Positions 21,085-29,940 of a DNA stretch of 64,000 bases are shown in pieces. How positions within the stretch are numbered: the first letter of the stretch is position 1; every line of letters begins with the position of its first letter. The notes below the pieces were generated by a model, which made no database searches, was not told the origin of the DNA, and saw only the letters and a program-made list of their open reading frames with translations. The stretch comes from Acinetobacter equi. Lineage in GTDB: Bacteria > Pseudomonadota > Gammaproteobacteria > Pseudomonadales > Moraxellaceae. The position numbers were made by a program, and so were the translations under genes. The stretch lies in the NCBI RefSeq assembly GCF_001307195.1, contig NZ_CP012808.1, positions 62,001-126,000 of the forward strand, given 5' to 3'.

Positions 21085-21441
21085 ATGAGTTTAGAATTCA
21101 CACATAAGCCAAACTATTTTTTATATGCTCAATTAATTATTCGTCATATTGAGACTTATATCGAAAAGCATCCAGATGCTGAAAATGCGATTTTTGATAT
21201 GCGTGATATTTACGATTTATTCCGTCAAGACAAAGCATCTGCTACAACAAATCTAGATGGTATTTTAAATATTGCTGATGCATATACAGTAGAAACTTTG
21301 AGTGGCGATAAAAAGTTAATTAGTAAATACTCACTCGACATTGAAAATAACTCTCTATTAATTGATTTTGATAAAGAAGCACTTCAAAGTTTAAAAGATG
21401 GAAAATCAATCAATCCACCTGATGCAACACTTGCAGAATAA
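21085..21441 (+). CDS. Conserved hypothetical protein, 118 aa
   Basis: This small, soluble, acidic protein has no signal peptide, membrane helix or cysteine. It starts with a helix-rich stretch (PNYFLYAQLIIRHIETYIEKHPDAENAIFDMRDIYDLF) and ends in a charged, partly disordered tail. I do not recognise the family. It is monocistronic with its own terminator and lies between two essential-type loci, which suggests a stable native gene rather than an acquired one. Confidence 0.7.
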   Translation: MSLEFTHKPNYFLYAQLIIRHIETYIEKHPDAENAIFDMRDIYDLFRQDKASATTNLDGILNIADAYTVETLSGDKKLISKYSLDIENNSLLIDFDKEALQSLKDGKSINPPDATLAE

Positions 21442-21455
21442 ACTTTATAGACAAT

Positions 21456-21482
21456 AAAAAAGCGTGCAATGCACGCTTTTTT
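21456..21482. terminator. Bidirectional terminator
   Basis: The stem GCGTGC / GCACGC has A- and T-runs on both sides and lies between converging genes ending at 21441 and 21498. Confidence 0.88.
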
Positions 21483-21497
21483 ACTTTTTAAGAATAT

Positions 21498-22406
21498 CTA
21501 CTGTTTACGATTCAATAAAAACAATGATATTTGCTCTAATTCAGATGCATTTCCATTGAAAAATTTCAGTGCGTTAAATGCTTGATCATGGAGTTCTTTC
21601 GCATATATTACTGCTTGATCTAAGCCCATTAAAGCAGGATATGTTGATTTTTCAACTTGCTCATCTTTGCCTGCTGTTTTACCTAGTTCTTCTGTGCTTG
21701 AAGTAATATCCAAAATATCATCCTGCACTTGGAATGCCAAACCTACTGCTTGAGCAAATTCTCTCAGTTTTGGAATAGCAGGATCAACCCCATCAAAAAC
21801 AGCAACTGCAGCCATCATAATTGCTGCTGAAATTAAGGCACCAGTCTTATTTTTATGAATCTTTTCTAACGTTTCTTGATCAATCTGTTTTCCTTCAGAC
21901 TCTAAATCTAACATTTGACCATAAACCATTTTAGATGATGCTGTTGCTAGAATCTGCATTTGCTTAATTACAATCGACTGATCGACTGCTGCACCTTGAT
22001 CAAACAATCGACTTCCTAAAATCTCAAATGCCATTGACTGTAAGACATCTCCAGCCAACAAAGCAGCTCGCTCACCAAATGCGACATGACACGTCGGCTG
22101 ACCACGACGTAATAAATCATTATCCATACATGGTAAATCATCATGCACCAATGAATAACAATGAATGAGCTCAATAGCAACAGCGGCCCTGCGCACTGCT
22201 GCAAAATTTTTATTCAATTGAATATCTGCTGTGGCATAGCATAATGCTGGGCGTACTCTTTTCCCGCCTAGCATCACAGCATGATGCACTGCACCTTTTA
22301 ATGGTTCTGGAATTGAAAATGCATCTAAAGCTGTGAGTAGATCTTGTTGAATTCGATGCTGAGCAGCTGCAAGTCCATTTATTTGCATGTTGGTTAATGA
22401 CGACAC
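21498..22406 (-). CDS. ispA: Polyprenyl synthetase, probable (2E,6E)-farnesyl diphosphate synthase
   Basis: This enzyme condenses DMAPP or GPP with IPP to make farnesyl diphosphate, the precursor of undecaprenyl phosphate and quinone tails. The 302-residue length matches IspA. The first Asp-rich motif is DDLPCMD (residues 89-95) and the second is DDILD (about residue 230). The proposed GTG start at 22406 has GAGG seven bases upstream. An ATG six codons later is the alternative. Confidence 0.92.
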   Translation of the reverse strand: MSSLTNMQINGLAAAQHRIQQDLLTALDAFSIPEPLKGAVHHAVMLGGKRVRPALCYATADIQLNKNFAAVRRAAVAIELIHCYSLVHDDLPCMDNDLLRRGQPTCHVAFGERAALLAGDVLQSMAFEILGSRLFDQGAAVDQSIVIKQMQILATASSKMVYGQMLDLESEGKQIDQETLEKIHKNKTGALISAAIMMAAVAVFDGVDPAIPKLREFAQAVGLAFQVQDDILDITSSTEELGKTAGKDEQVEKSTYPALMGLDQAVIYAKELHDQAFNALKFFNGNASELEQISLFLLNRKQ

Positions 22407-22541
22407 ACTTGCCTCAATATACTTTGGTCACTTTTTAAAGTTAACTTCAAAAGCTAACAGCTAGAAGAGCATTGTACCTTTTATTCTTTTTTGTTTCATG
22501 CTTTCGCACAAAATCCACTCAGAAACTTATTTAAGGCTTTA

Positions 22542-23498
22542 TTAATAACAGTGGCTTTTTTTAGAATAACGAACATACTCATTTTTTGAGAAATAATAGA
22601 CGCAGTTTTTATTATTCTTTTTAGCATAATACATAGCCTTATCCGCATATTCAAAAAAATCATTCTGTAATGGAATATCCTTACTTGATACAACACCGCA
22701 CGAAATAGACACATGAATACCCAGTTGTTTAAACAACCTTTCATTTAATTGTTCAACATTTTTACGAAGATTTTCAGCCAGATGACAAGCCTCATCTAAA
22801 ATGCTTTCTGTTAGTAAAATAATAAACTCTTCTCCCCCATAACGATAAGCTTGCCGCCATACAGTGGAATGATTGATTTGATGCAGCATTTTTGACAAGT
22901 GGCAAATTACCTCATCCCCCATCACATGACCAAAAACATCATTAATTTGTTTAAAATTATCAATATCTATTAAAATTAAGCTTAAACTTTTTAATTGATT
23001 ATTTTTAAGTGCTTCTCGATATCTTAAATAATGATCATCATATGATCTCCTATTCATCAATCCCGTTAAATAATCATATTCTGATAATTTTTTAAGTTCC
23101 AAATTTTGCTGTTTTAAGCCATCTTCTTTATGCTTTATATGAGTAATATCCGTTCCACATACCAAAACACTGACTAATTCTTTTCTATCATTGTAATTCC
23201 CACTTAAAGACACCAAATAGCAATGTCCAAATTGTGAATATTCATAAGGCTCAATCACTTGACCTTGCTTTAACAACTCAAGATTACTCATGAAATTTGC
23301 ATGTGAAGAAAAAGAGAGTTCTTTTAAAGTCTTATTTACAACACAATCGACCGTCGTTATCCAACACTGTGCATATAATTCATTTGCATACAAAATCTTA
23401 CCATCTGTATTTAGCAATGCAGCAGGCATAGGTAATGCTTTTAAAATATTTTCAGTTTTTACAACGACCGGTACATCATTGCTTAAGTTTACAAACAT
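22542..23498 (-). CDS. PAS-GGDEF diguanylate cyclase
   Basis: This 318-residue protein has an N-terminal PAS sensor (about residues 15-130, with LLNTDGKILYANELYAQCW), a short coiled link and a GGDEF domain. The active-site signature YGGEEF is intact, and the GGDEF start motif DYLTGLMNRRSYD is present, so c-di-GMP synthesis is expected. The RxxD product-inhibition site five residues before GGEEF is missing (TVWR instead). There is no membrane helix, so it should be cytosolic. The input signal is unknown. It lies alone between ispA and prpF. Confidence 0.9.
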   Translation of the reverse strand: MFVNLSNDVPVVVKTENILKALPMPAALLNTDGKILYANELYAQCWITTVDCVVNKTLKELSFSSHANFMSNLELLKQGQVIEPYEYSQFGHCYLVSLSGNYNDRKELVSVLVCGTDITHIKHKEDGLKQQNLELKKLSEYDYLTGLMNRRSYDDHYLRYREALKNNQLKSLSLILIDIDNFKQINDVFGHVMGDEVICHLSKMLHQINHSTVWRQAYRYGGEEFIILLTESILDEACHLAENLRKNVEQLNERLFKQLGIHVSISCGVVSSKDIPLQNDFFEYADKAMYYAKKNNKNCVYYFSKNEYVRYSKKSHCY

Positions 23499-23630
23499 AA
23501 TATGAGTACTTTTAATTTAGCGTTGTGATCTGACCATAAGAACAATAAGTAAATTAATGGACACGTTTTAATCACATTATGATAATCTAATCACAGTTAT
23601 TTTGTTAGTCATAATATGTTTTTTTACAAT

Positions 23631-23654
23631 AAAAAACCTCAATTAAATTGAGGT
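23631..23654 (-). terminator. Terminator of prpF
   Basis: On the minus strand ACCTCAATT / AATTGAGGT folds back on itself and is followed by six T, just past the prpF stop codon. Confidence 0.8.
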
Positions 23655-23674
23655 CTTAAAGATTCTATTTTTAC

Positions 23675-24853
23675 TTAGAAAATAGGAGGTATTCGAATAT
23701 AACCTTCCATTAATACCCTAGCACTTCTACTCATAACGACCTTATTTACCTTCCATTTATTCTCAACCAACTCAACTTTAGCTCCAACTTTCAGTGTTCC
23801 TGAAGGATGCCCAAAAATTACATTTTCTCTAGCATTCACTCCCACTGCCAAATTCACTAGCGTTCCAGGTATTACAGCAGCCGTACCAATTGCAACAGCA
23901 GCCGTTCCCATCATTGCATGATGCAATTTCCCCATAGATAATGCGCGAACAACCAAATCAATGTCTTTTGCTAAAACGTTCTTACCACTAGAAGCAATAT
24001 AATCCTGTGCCTGACTTACAAATGCAATTTTAGGCGTATGTTGCTTCTGTTTACTTTCAGTTAACTCACTAATCAACCCCATTTTTAAAGCACCGTAAGC
24101 TCGAATAATTTCAAATTTTTCTAAAGCCTGTAAGTCATTATTAATATCTTCTTGTAATTCAACCCCTAAATATCCAAGCTCTTCAGCCTTCAAAAAAATA
24201 GTTGGAATACCAGAGTTAATCATCGTCGCTTGAAATGTACCGATGTTAGGTACTTCTAGAAAATCTACAATATTACCTGTTGGGAATAATGAGTTATGTT
24301 TATCATTTGACTCAACAAATTCCAATTGAATTTCAGCAGCAGGAAATGTTACTCCATCTAGTTCAAAATCACCCATTTCTTGTACTTGCCCATTAGTTAT
24401 AGGCACATGTGCAATAATTGTTTTAGATGTATTTTTCTGCCAAATATGGACAGTACAATAACCATTTTCAGGAATTTTATTAGAATCAACTAATCCCTGC
24501 TGAATTGCAAAAGCACCAACAGCAGCCGTTAAATTCCCACAATTTCCACTCCAATCAACAAAAGGCTGATCAATTGAAACCTGTCCAAATAAATAATCTA
24601 TATCATGATGAGCTTCTTTACTTTTATCTAAAATAACAACCTTGCTTGTACTTGATGTCGCCCCCCCCATACCATCAATCTGCTTTCCATAAGGATCAGG
24701 ACTACCAATAGCCCTTAATAATATTTGATCACGGATTTCTCCAGGCTCTTGAGCTTCTTTTGGTAAATCATTTAATTTAAAAAATAATCCCTTGCTCGTT
24801 CCTCCACGCATATAAGTTGCTGGAATTTTAATTTGTGGTGCATACAGACTCAT
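23675..24853 (-). CDS. prpF: PrpF family isomerase (2-methylaconitate isomerase-like)
   Basis: PrpF proteins isomerise trans- to cis-methylaconitate in the 2-methylcitrate route for propionate, working with AcnD. This 392-residue chain has the family start IPATYMRGGTSKGLFF and the active-site-like segments DGMGGATSSTSK and GNCGNLTAAVG. The usual partners prpB, prpC and acnD are absent from this window, so a related tautomerase role in aromatic-acid catabolism is also possible. A run of eight G (24661-24668 on the complement) encodes the MGGA segment and is slippage-prone. The gene is divergent from an amino acid permease. Confidence 0.85.
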   Translation of the reverse strand: MSLYAPQIKIPATYMRGGTSKGLFFKLNDLPKEAQEPGEIRDQILLRAIGSPDPYGKQIDGMGGATSSTSKVVILDKSKEAHHDIDYLFGQVSIDQPFVDWSGNCGNLTAAVGAFAIQQGLVDSNKIPENGYCTVHIWQKNTSKTIIAHVPITNGQVQEMGDFELDGVTFPAAEIQLEFVESNDKHNSLFPTGNIVDFLEVPNIGTFQATMINSGIPTIFLKAEELGYLGVELQEDINNDLQALEKFEIIRAYGALKMGLISELTESKQKQHTPKIAFVSQAQDYIASSGKNVLAKDIDLVVRALSMGKLHHAMMGTAAVAIGTAAVIPGTLVNLAVGVNARENVIFGHPSGTLKVGAKVELVENKWKVNKVVMSRSARVLMEGYIRIPPIF

Positions 24854-25176
24854 GATTGATATTCCCTTCTCTCTTAAATTTTACTTTTTATTTCTTAAAT
24901 CTACATTTTTAGCATACTGTGTTTTTGTATTTATTGTTCACAGCCATGACTTAAGTATAAAAAAGAAGCTCCCAGAAAGTTTCTTCACTTTTATTTATTT
25001 GATTGTTTTTCAACCCAATAAAATTAATCTATTGATTAAACTATACTTAATAGCCATTTATTATATAAAATAATTTCATATATATCATAATATTATTTCA
25101 TTCTTAGCGTAGCTCTAGGCTATTTCTTATCTATCTATTACAATCTTCCTACTTATTCATTGTCGGGCTGAAAAAC
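24854..25176. other. Divergent prpF / permease intergenic region
   Basis: About 320 bp, very AT-rich. It presumably contains both promoters, but I see no convincing hairpin, operator or small gene. The one open frame here lacks a ribosome-binding site. Confidence 0.3.
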
Positions 25177-26541
25177 TTGAATAACAATACTGAACTTCAG
25201 CGTGGCTTAAAGAACCGTCATATCCAATTAATTGCCATGGGTGGTGCAATTGGTACAGGCTTATTCTTAGGTTCCGCTCATGTCATCCAATCCGCAGGTC
25301 CTTCTATTATTCTAGGATATGCCATTGGGGGGCTTATTGCTTTTCTATTTATGCGTCACCTTGGGGAAATGATTGTTCATGAACCTGTTGCTGGCTCATT
25401 TAGTCATTTTGCATATAAATATTGGGGTAAATTCCCAGGCTTCTTAACGGGCTGGAATTACTGGATGCTCTATATTTTAGTTGCAATGACTGAACTCACT
25501 GCAGTTGCAAAATATATTAATTATTGGTGGCCTCATATCCCTGCATGGGCATCCGTGCTCTTTTTCTTTATTGTTATTACATTACTCAATTTAGGTAACG
25601 TAAAAATATATGGTGAATCTGAGTTCTGGCTATCCATTGTTAAAGTAGCTGCTGTCATTTCAATGATTATATTTGGCTTATACCTAATTTTAACTGCAGA
25701 TGCTAATTCAACAGCTTCATTTAGCAACCTTTGGAATCAGGGCGGATTTTTCCCAAATGGTTTTGATGGTTTATTCTACATGCTCGCCTTCCTCATGTTC
25801 GCCTTTGGTGGTATTGAACTAATTGGTATGGCCGCAGCTGAAGCAGATAATCCTCAAAAAACAATTCCAAAAGCAATTAATCAGGTTGTTTTTAGAATTC
25901 TAATATTCTATGTTGGCTCATTGGCTGTACTTTTATCTTTAGTCCCTTGGAATCAACTCGAACTTGGCGGCTTAGACAAAAGTCCTTTTGTAATGATTTT
26001 TAGCCAATTAGGTATTAATTGGGCAGCTCATTTACTTAACTTTATTATTCTAACTGCTGCACTCTCTGTATATAACAGTGGTATGTATGCAAATAGCCGT
26101 ATGCTTTATAGTTTAGCGAAACAAGGAAATGCTCCTAAAATATTAGCAAAAACAAACAAGCAAGGCGTGCCAATTCCTGCCGTATTAATCTCTGCATTCC
26201 TTATTTTTGGTTGTGTTATTTTAAACTACTTTGCACCAGAAGAAGCACTTAGCCACTTAATTTATATCGTAGTAGGTGCTCTTGTTTTAAACTGGGCAAT
26301 GATTTCATTAACACATCTACAATTTAGACGTGCGAAAAAAAGATTAAAGTTCGAAACTTCATATCCTGCTTTATGGGCACCATTTAGTAACTATGTTGTT
26401 TTAGCATTTATTGCAGTTGTACTCTTTATTATGTGGACGCAAGGTTTTAAAGAATCCGTACTCATGATTCCGATCTGGATTATTTGTATGTATATACTTT
26501 ACAACGCTTTAAATCTGAAAGATAAAAAAGCTGAAAACTAA
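25177..26541 (+). CDS. Amino acid permease, AAT family (AroP/PheP/ProY-like)
   Basis: This 454-residue inner-membrane protein has about 12 helices. It begins with the APC/AAT signature LQRGLKNRHIQLIAMGGAIG and has GYAIGGLIAFLFMRHLGEM. The segment WNYWMLYILVAMTELTAVAKYINYWWP is most like aromatic or proline permeases. The exact substrate cannot be read from sequence. The start appears to be TTG at 25177, with no better start in frame and only a weak GGG upstream. This suggests low translation, or that the true start is slightly different. It is divergent from prpF and ends at a good terminator. Confidence 0.88.
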   Translation: MNNNTELQRGLKNRHIQLIAMGGAIGTGLFLGSAHVIQSAGPSIILGYAIGGLIAFLFMRHLGEMIVHEPVAGSFSHFAYKYWGKFPGFLTGWNYWMLYILVAMTELTAVAKYINYWWPHIPAWASVLFFFIVITLLNLGNVKIYGESEFWLSIVKVAAVISMIIFGLYLILTADANSTASFSNLWNQGGFFPNGFDGLFYMLAFLMFAFGGIELIGMAAAEADNPQKTIPKAINQVVFRILIFYVGSLAVLLSLVPWNQLELGGLDKSPFVMIFSQLGINWAAHLLNFIILTAALSVYNSGMYANSRMLYSLAKQGNAPKILAKTNKQGVPIPAVLISAFLIFGCVILNYFAPEEALSHLIYIVVGALVLNWAMISLTHLQFRRAKKRLKFETSYPALWAPFSNYVVLAFIAVVLFIMWTQGFKESVLMIPIWIICMYILYNALNLKDKKAEN

Positions 26542-26560
26542 TGCTCCCATATTAAGTACT

Positions 26561-26592
26561 AAAAAGTTATTACTTAGGTAATAACTTTTTTT
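26561..26592 (+). terminator. Terminator of the permease gene
   Basis: The stem AAAGTTATTAC / GTAATAACTTT is followed by a T-run, 20 bases after the stop codon. Confidence 0.85.
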
Positions 26593-26616
26593 GTTTTGTG
26601 TTAATTTATTCTGCGT

Positions 26617-26692
26617 GTGCCCTTAGCTTAACTGGATAGAGCAGTTGCCTCCTAAGCGACCGACGTGGGTTCGAGTCCCGCAGGGCGCACCA
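26617..26692 (+). tRNA. tRNA-Arg, anticodon CCU
   Basis: A full cloverleaf can be drawn. The acceptor GTGCCCT pairs with AGGGCGC. The anticodon stem GTTGC/GCGAC encloses the loop CTCCTAA, with anticodon CCT. The T-arm is GTGGG-TTCGAGT-CCCGC. The terminal CCA is encoded. It reads the rare AGG arginine codon. It stands alone, and no integrase or attachment-site duplicate is visible downstream. Confidence 0.95.
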
Positions 26693-27123
26693 TTCACCTA
26701 TAAAAATATATTTATACCTTCACTTTAAAATCTTACAATTTTATAAATCTTCAAATGAATATTTTCTTATTTTTTAAATTATTTTTTTCATATCAAACTT
26801 TAAAAATTGTATTATCCACTCCCAAATGTATAGTTTTTACTCAAAAAAATAATTATTTGTAACCTCCTTAAAAATAAATAAATAGCATTATATTTCAAAC
26901 ACTAAGATAAATGCTTTTTAAAAAATTAGAGTTAAAATTCTAATTTGAATAAATTTTAGACTCACAATTCACATTTAGAGCATTTACTCTTATTTTAATT
27001 ATGGTATTTTTGTCACATGGAGTAACAAATGTTTTCAATTAAAAAAGCATAACTCCACTGATCACATCTAAAAATATTAGCAAAAAGTGGTTACTTACTT
27101 TGTATCTCAAGGGAACATGAAGA
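26693..27123 (+). promoter_or_regulatory. Upstream region of the first fadL gene, with two dyads
   Basis: This 431-bp AT-rich gap has no coding frame. It contains an inverted repeat AAATTAGA (26923-26930) / TCTAATTT (26939-26946), and AGAGCATTTACTCT at 26977-26990. The second matches, with one change, a dyad in front of the second fadL gene. Both are candidate operator or promoter elements. Confidence 0.5.
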
Positions 27124-28443
27124 ATGAAATTAAAAACACTTAGTACAGCAATGATACTTGCAACACTGCCAATGACTGGTGTGTTTGCAGCCGCGATGGA
27201 TCGCTCAGGTCAATCAATTTCAGCTTTTTTACAACCAGGTAACTATTTTGAAGCTGGTATATCTATTTTAGATCCAAATGTTTCTGGACAAGAGGCTGGA
27301 ACATCTGCAACAACTCGACATATCGAAAACATGGCAAGTGATTATTACTTTCCAGCAGCAGCTTTAAAGTTTCAAGTAAATGACCAATTCTCTGTAGGTT
27401 TGTTATACGACCAACCATTTGGTGCTAAAGCTGAATATAAAGGAAATAATAATTTCGTTTCAGCAAATAGCGATACAATTCTAGCTGGTCTTCCAAATAC
27501 TGGACAACTTGCAGGTGCTACAGGTACAGTTGCTCCTACTGGTGGAACTGAAGTTAAAGTAGATACTCAAAACTTCTCATTATTATTTGGTTACCAACCA
27601 ACACAAAACTGGAATATCTACGGTGGTCCAGTTTACCAAACCATTAAAGGTGATGTGAAACTGCGCGGTCAAGCTTATAGTGTTTTTAATGGCTATGATG
27701 CAACAATTAAAGAAAATGGAGATTGGGGTTGGCTCTTAGGTCTTGCTTACCAAATTCCTGAAATTGCTTTAAAAGCATCTTTAACTTATCGCTCTGAAAT
27801 TGACCATAAATTCACCGCTGAAGAAAATATCGGTTTAGCCAATACGCTTAATCTTGCTTTAGCAGGCACCCCATATGCACCTTTAGCAGGTGGGCTTTCT
27901 GCTGCAAATAGAGCGACAGGTGAAACTAAAATAACAACACCTCAATCAGTTAATCTTGATTTCCAAACAGGTATCATGGAAAACACTGTCGCTTTTGCAA
28001 ACGTACGCTGGGTAAACTGGAAAAGTTTTTCAATTCAACCATATAAATTTGGTTTAGCATCAAATATTGTCGGTGGACAAGCTGTTCCTGCTCGTCCAAA
28101 TGGATTTAATCTTGTTGAATATTCTAAAGATCAATGGAGTGCGACAGTGGGTGTGGGCCGCAAGTTCACAGAACAATGGGCTGGTAATGTTTCAGTAGGT
28201 TGGGATTCTGGTGCAGGCGATCCTGTTTCTACACTTGGACCAACAAAAGGTTATTGGAATGTTGGCTTAGGTGGCCAATTTAGTCCAGCTGAAGACTACT
28301 TCATCCAGGCTGGTGTAAAATACTTTAGACTTGGTGATGCTGACGCACAAACTGGTGCACAAGCTGGCAGTGATTACTATGTAGCAAGTTTTGATAAAAA
28401 TCATGCTTGGGCATATGGTTTAAAAATCGGTTATCGCTTCTAA
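27124..28443 (+). CDS. FadL/OmpP1-family outer membrane protein (copy 1)
   Basis: This 439-residue beta-barrel transporter of the FadL type carries hydrophobic compounds, usually long-chain fatty acids, across the outer membrane. It has a signal peptide (residues 1-22, ending VFA-AAM). The mature N-terminus has DRSGQSISAFLQPGNYFEAG, typical of the FadL hatch region. The barrel ends in an aromatic C-terminus (KIGYRF), the outer-membrane assembly signal. The terminator at 28457 follows. A second, clearly related gene lies immediately downstream, so this is a tandem duplication. Substrate specificity is not readable. Confidence 0.92.
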   Translation: MKLKTLSTAMILATLPMTGVFAAAMDRSGQSISAFLQPGNYFEAGISILDPNVSGQEAGTSATTRHIENMASDYYFPAAALKFQVNDQFSVGLLYDQPFGAKAEYKGNNNFVSANSDTILAGLPNTGQLAGATGTVAPTGGTEVKVDTQNFSLLFGYQPTQNWNIYGGPVYQTIKGDVKLRGQAYSVFNGYDATIKENGDWGWLLGLAYQIPEIALKASLTYRSEIDHKFTAEENIGLANTLNLALAGTPYAPLAGGLSAANRATGETKITTPQSVNLDFQTGIMENTVAFANVRWVNWKSFSIQPYKFGLASNIVGGQAVPARPNGFNLVEYSKDQWSATVGVGRKFTEQWAGNVSVGWDSGAGDPVSTLGPTKGYWNVGLGGQFSPAEDYFIQAGVKYFRLGDADAQTGAQAGSDYYVASFDKNHAWAYGLKIGYRF

Positions 28444-28456
28444 TCATATATTTATA

Positions 28457-28481
28457 AAAGGCAGGTTCCCTGCCTTTTTTA
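28457..28481 (+). terminator. Terminator of fadL copy 1
   Basis: AAAGGCAGG-TTC-CCTGCCTTT with a following T-run, just after the stop codon. It makes the two fadL genes separate transcripts. Confidence 0.85.
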
Positions 28482-28658
28482 TTCAGAAATTATTTAATGC
28501 CTATTTTTTAAACAAACGATTAATAAATAAGAATCCAAAAAAACAAAACATTTATTTCAATTAAGTCATTAATTTTAAAATAATAAATTACTTTTTTTAG
28601 AATTATTACTCTATTTAATTTCTATATTCCCCTCAAAATTCATAATTTAACCTAAAAC

Positions 28659-28672
28659 AGAGTATTTACTCT
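28659..28672 (+). promoter_or_regulatory. Dyad upstream of fadL copy 2
   Basis: AGAGTA-TT-TACTCT is a perfect 6-2-6 dyad located 59 bases before the ATG. It matches AGAGCATTTACTCT at 26977-26990 upstream of copy 1, and the bases around it are also alike. It is a candidate shared operator or promoter element. Confidence 0.5.
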
Positions 28673-28730
28673 TTTTTTATTTATGTTAGTTTTCCACCAC
28701 TTTTTTTATAAAACAGCATCAGGGAAAACC

Positions 28731-29891
28731 ATGAAGCTTAAAAAATTATACATTGCTCTTAGTTTGAGCACTCTTTCTTTTTCTTCCATTGCTGCAGGTT
28801 TAGATCGCTCAGGTCAATCTATCTCAGCATTCTTACAACCAGGCAATTATGCTGAAGCTGGTTTTCATTTATTAGATCCAAGCGTAAAAGGTACAGATAA
28901 CAACGGTAAAACAGTTGCAGACATGGGTGAAAGCTATTATTTCCCTACAGCAGCTATCAAAGTACAAGCAACCGATCAAATTTCTTTAGGCTTACTCTAC
29001 GATCAACCTTATGGTGGTGATGCGACTTATCAAGTTGATGGTTCTGACTTTTCAGAAACTGCGCTTAATGAAGGCACAAAAGTAAAAGTTCGTACCAACA
29101 ATATCACCGCACTTATTGGCTATCAACCAACTGAAAATTGGAATATCTATGCTGGTCCAGTTTGGCAAACAGTTGAAGCAGATATCTCATTACGTGGTGT
29201 AGCATATGGTGGATTAAGTGCACTCGGAACATATGATATTGATGTAAAACAAAAAGAAGCATATGGTTGGGTAGCGGGTTTTGCTTATCAAATTCCAGAA
29301 ATTGCCTTAAAAGCATCTGTAACATATCGTTCAGAAATCAAACATAAAGCAACAGCAACTGAAACAACTCGCTTACCAGTTCCTACTTTTAGCTATATGC
29401 AAGATACACTTGAAGCTGTTACCCCACAGTCAGTCAATATCGACTTACAAACAGGTATTGCACCAAACACTTTAGCATTTACAAATGTTCGCTGGGTACA
29501 TTGGGATCAATTCACTGTAAGCCCTACTCTACTTGGAAATATCTCAGAATTTGCAACACAAAATCGTCAAGATTTAATTAGCTACTCAAAAGACCAATGG
29601 TCAATTACATCAGGTATTGGTCATAAATTTTCAGATAAATGGTCTGGTACAGCTTTAGTTGCTTGGGACTCAGGTGCTGGTAATCCTATTACCGTTTTAG
29701 GACCAACAAAAGGTTACTGGGCTGTTGGAGCTGGTGGTCAATACAGCCCTGCCGAAGACTACTTCATTCAAGCAGGCATGAAATACTTCTGGTTAGGTGA
29801 TGCTGATGCACAAACTGGTGGTGCTATTCGTGGTAAATTCACTAACAACCACGCATTAGGTTATAGCTTAAAAATTGGTTACCGTTTCTAA
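28731..29891 (+). CDS. FadL/OmpP1-family outer membrane protein (copy 2)
   Basis: This 386-residue paralogue of the preceding gene shares LDRSGQSISAFLQPGNY near the mature N-terminus, the NWNIYAGPVWQT and LGPTKGYWAVG segments, and the aromatic C-terminus KIGYRF. The signal peptide is MKLKKLYIALSLSTLSFSSIAA. I place the start at 28731, behind AGGGAAAACC. An upstream extension to 28683 adds a non-signal-like stretch. Compared with copy 1 it is shorter, with reduced extracellular loops, suggesting a different ligand range. Confidence 0.92.
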   Translation: MKLKKLYIALSLSTLSFSSIAAGLDRSGQSISAFLQPGNYAEAGFHLLDPSVKGTDNNGKTVADMGESYYFPTAAIKVQATDQISLGLLYDQPYGGDATYQVDGSDFSETALNEGTKVKVRTNNITALIGYQPTENWNIYAGPVWQTVEADISLRGVAYGGLSALGTYDIDVKQKEAYGWVAGFAYQIPEIALKASVTYRSEIKHKATATETTRLPVPTFSYMQDTLEAVTPQSVNIDLQTGIAPNTLAFTNVRWVHWDQFTVSPTLLGNISEFATQNRQDLISYSKDQWSITSGIGHKFSDKWSGTALVAWDSGAGNPITVLGPTKGYWAVGAGGQYSPAEDYFIQAGMKYFWLGDADAQTGGAIRGKFTNNHALGYSLKIGYRF

Positions 29892-29908
29892 CAGTTAAAC
29901 CAATAAAT

Positions 29909-29936
29909 AAAAAGGGCGTAAATTACGCCCTTTTTA
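29909..29936. terminator. Bidirectional terminator
   Basis: The palindrome GGGCGTAAATTACGCCC lies between A- and T-runs and serves the second fadL gene and the converging thrH gene. Confidence 0.85.
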
Positions 29937-29940
29937 TTTA

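Noticed and set aside
22496..22744. 82-residue frame overlapping the GGDEF gene
   Set aside because: It lies in another frame of the conserved GGDEF C-terminal domain and has no recognisable features.
24852..25073. 73-residue open frame between prpF and the permease
   Set aside because: Its start overlaps the prpF start codon on the opposite strand, it lacks a ribosome-binding site, and its composition is that of AT-rich spacer.
26617..26692. tRNA-Arg as an integration site for a genomic island
   Set aside because: No integrase gene or duplicated 3' tRNA fragment lies in the following sequence; the next genes are fadL-type porins.
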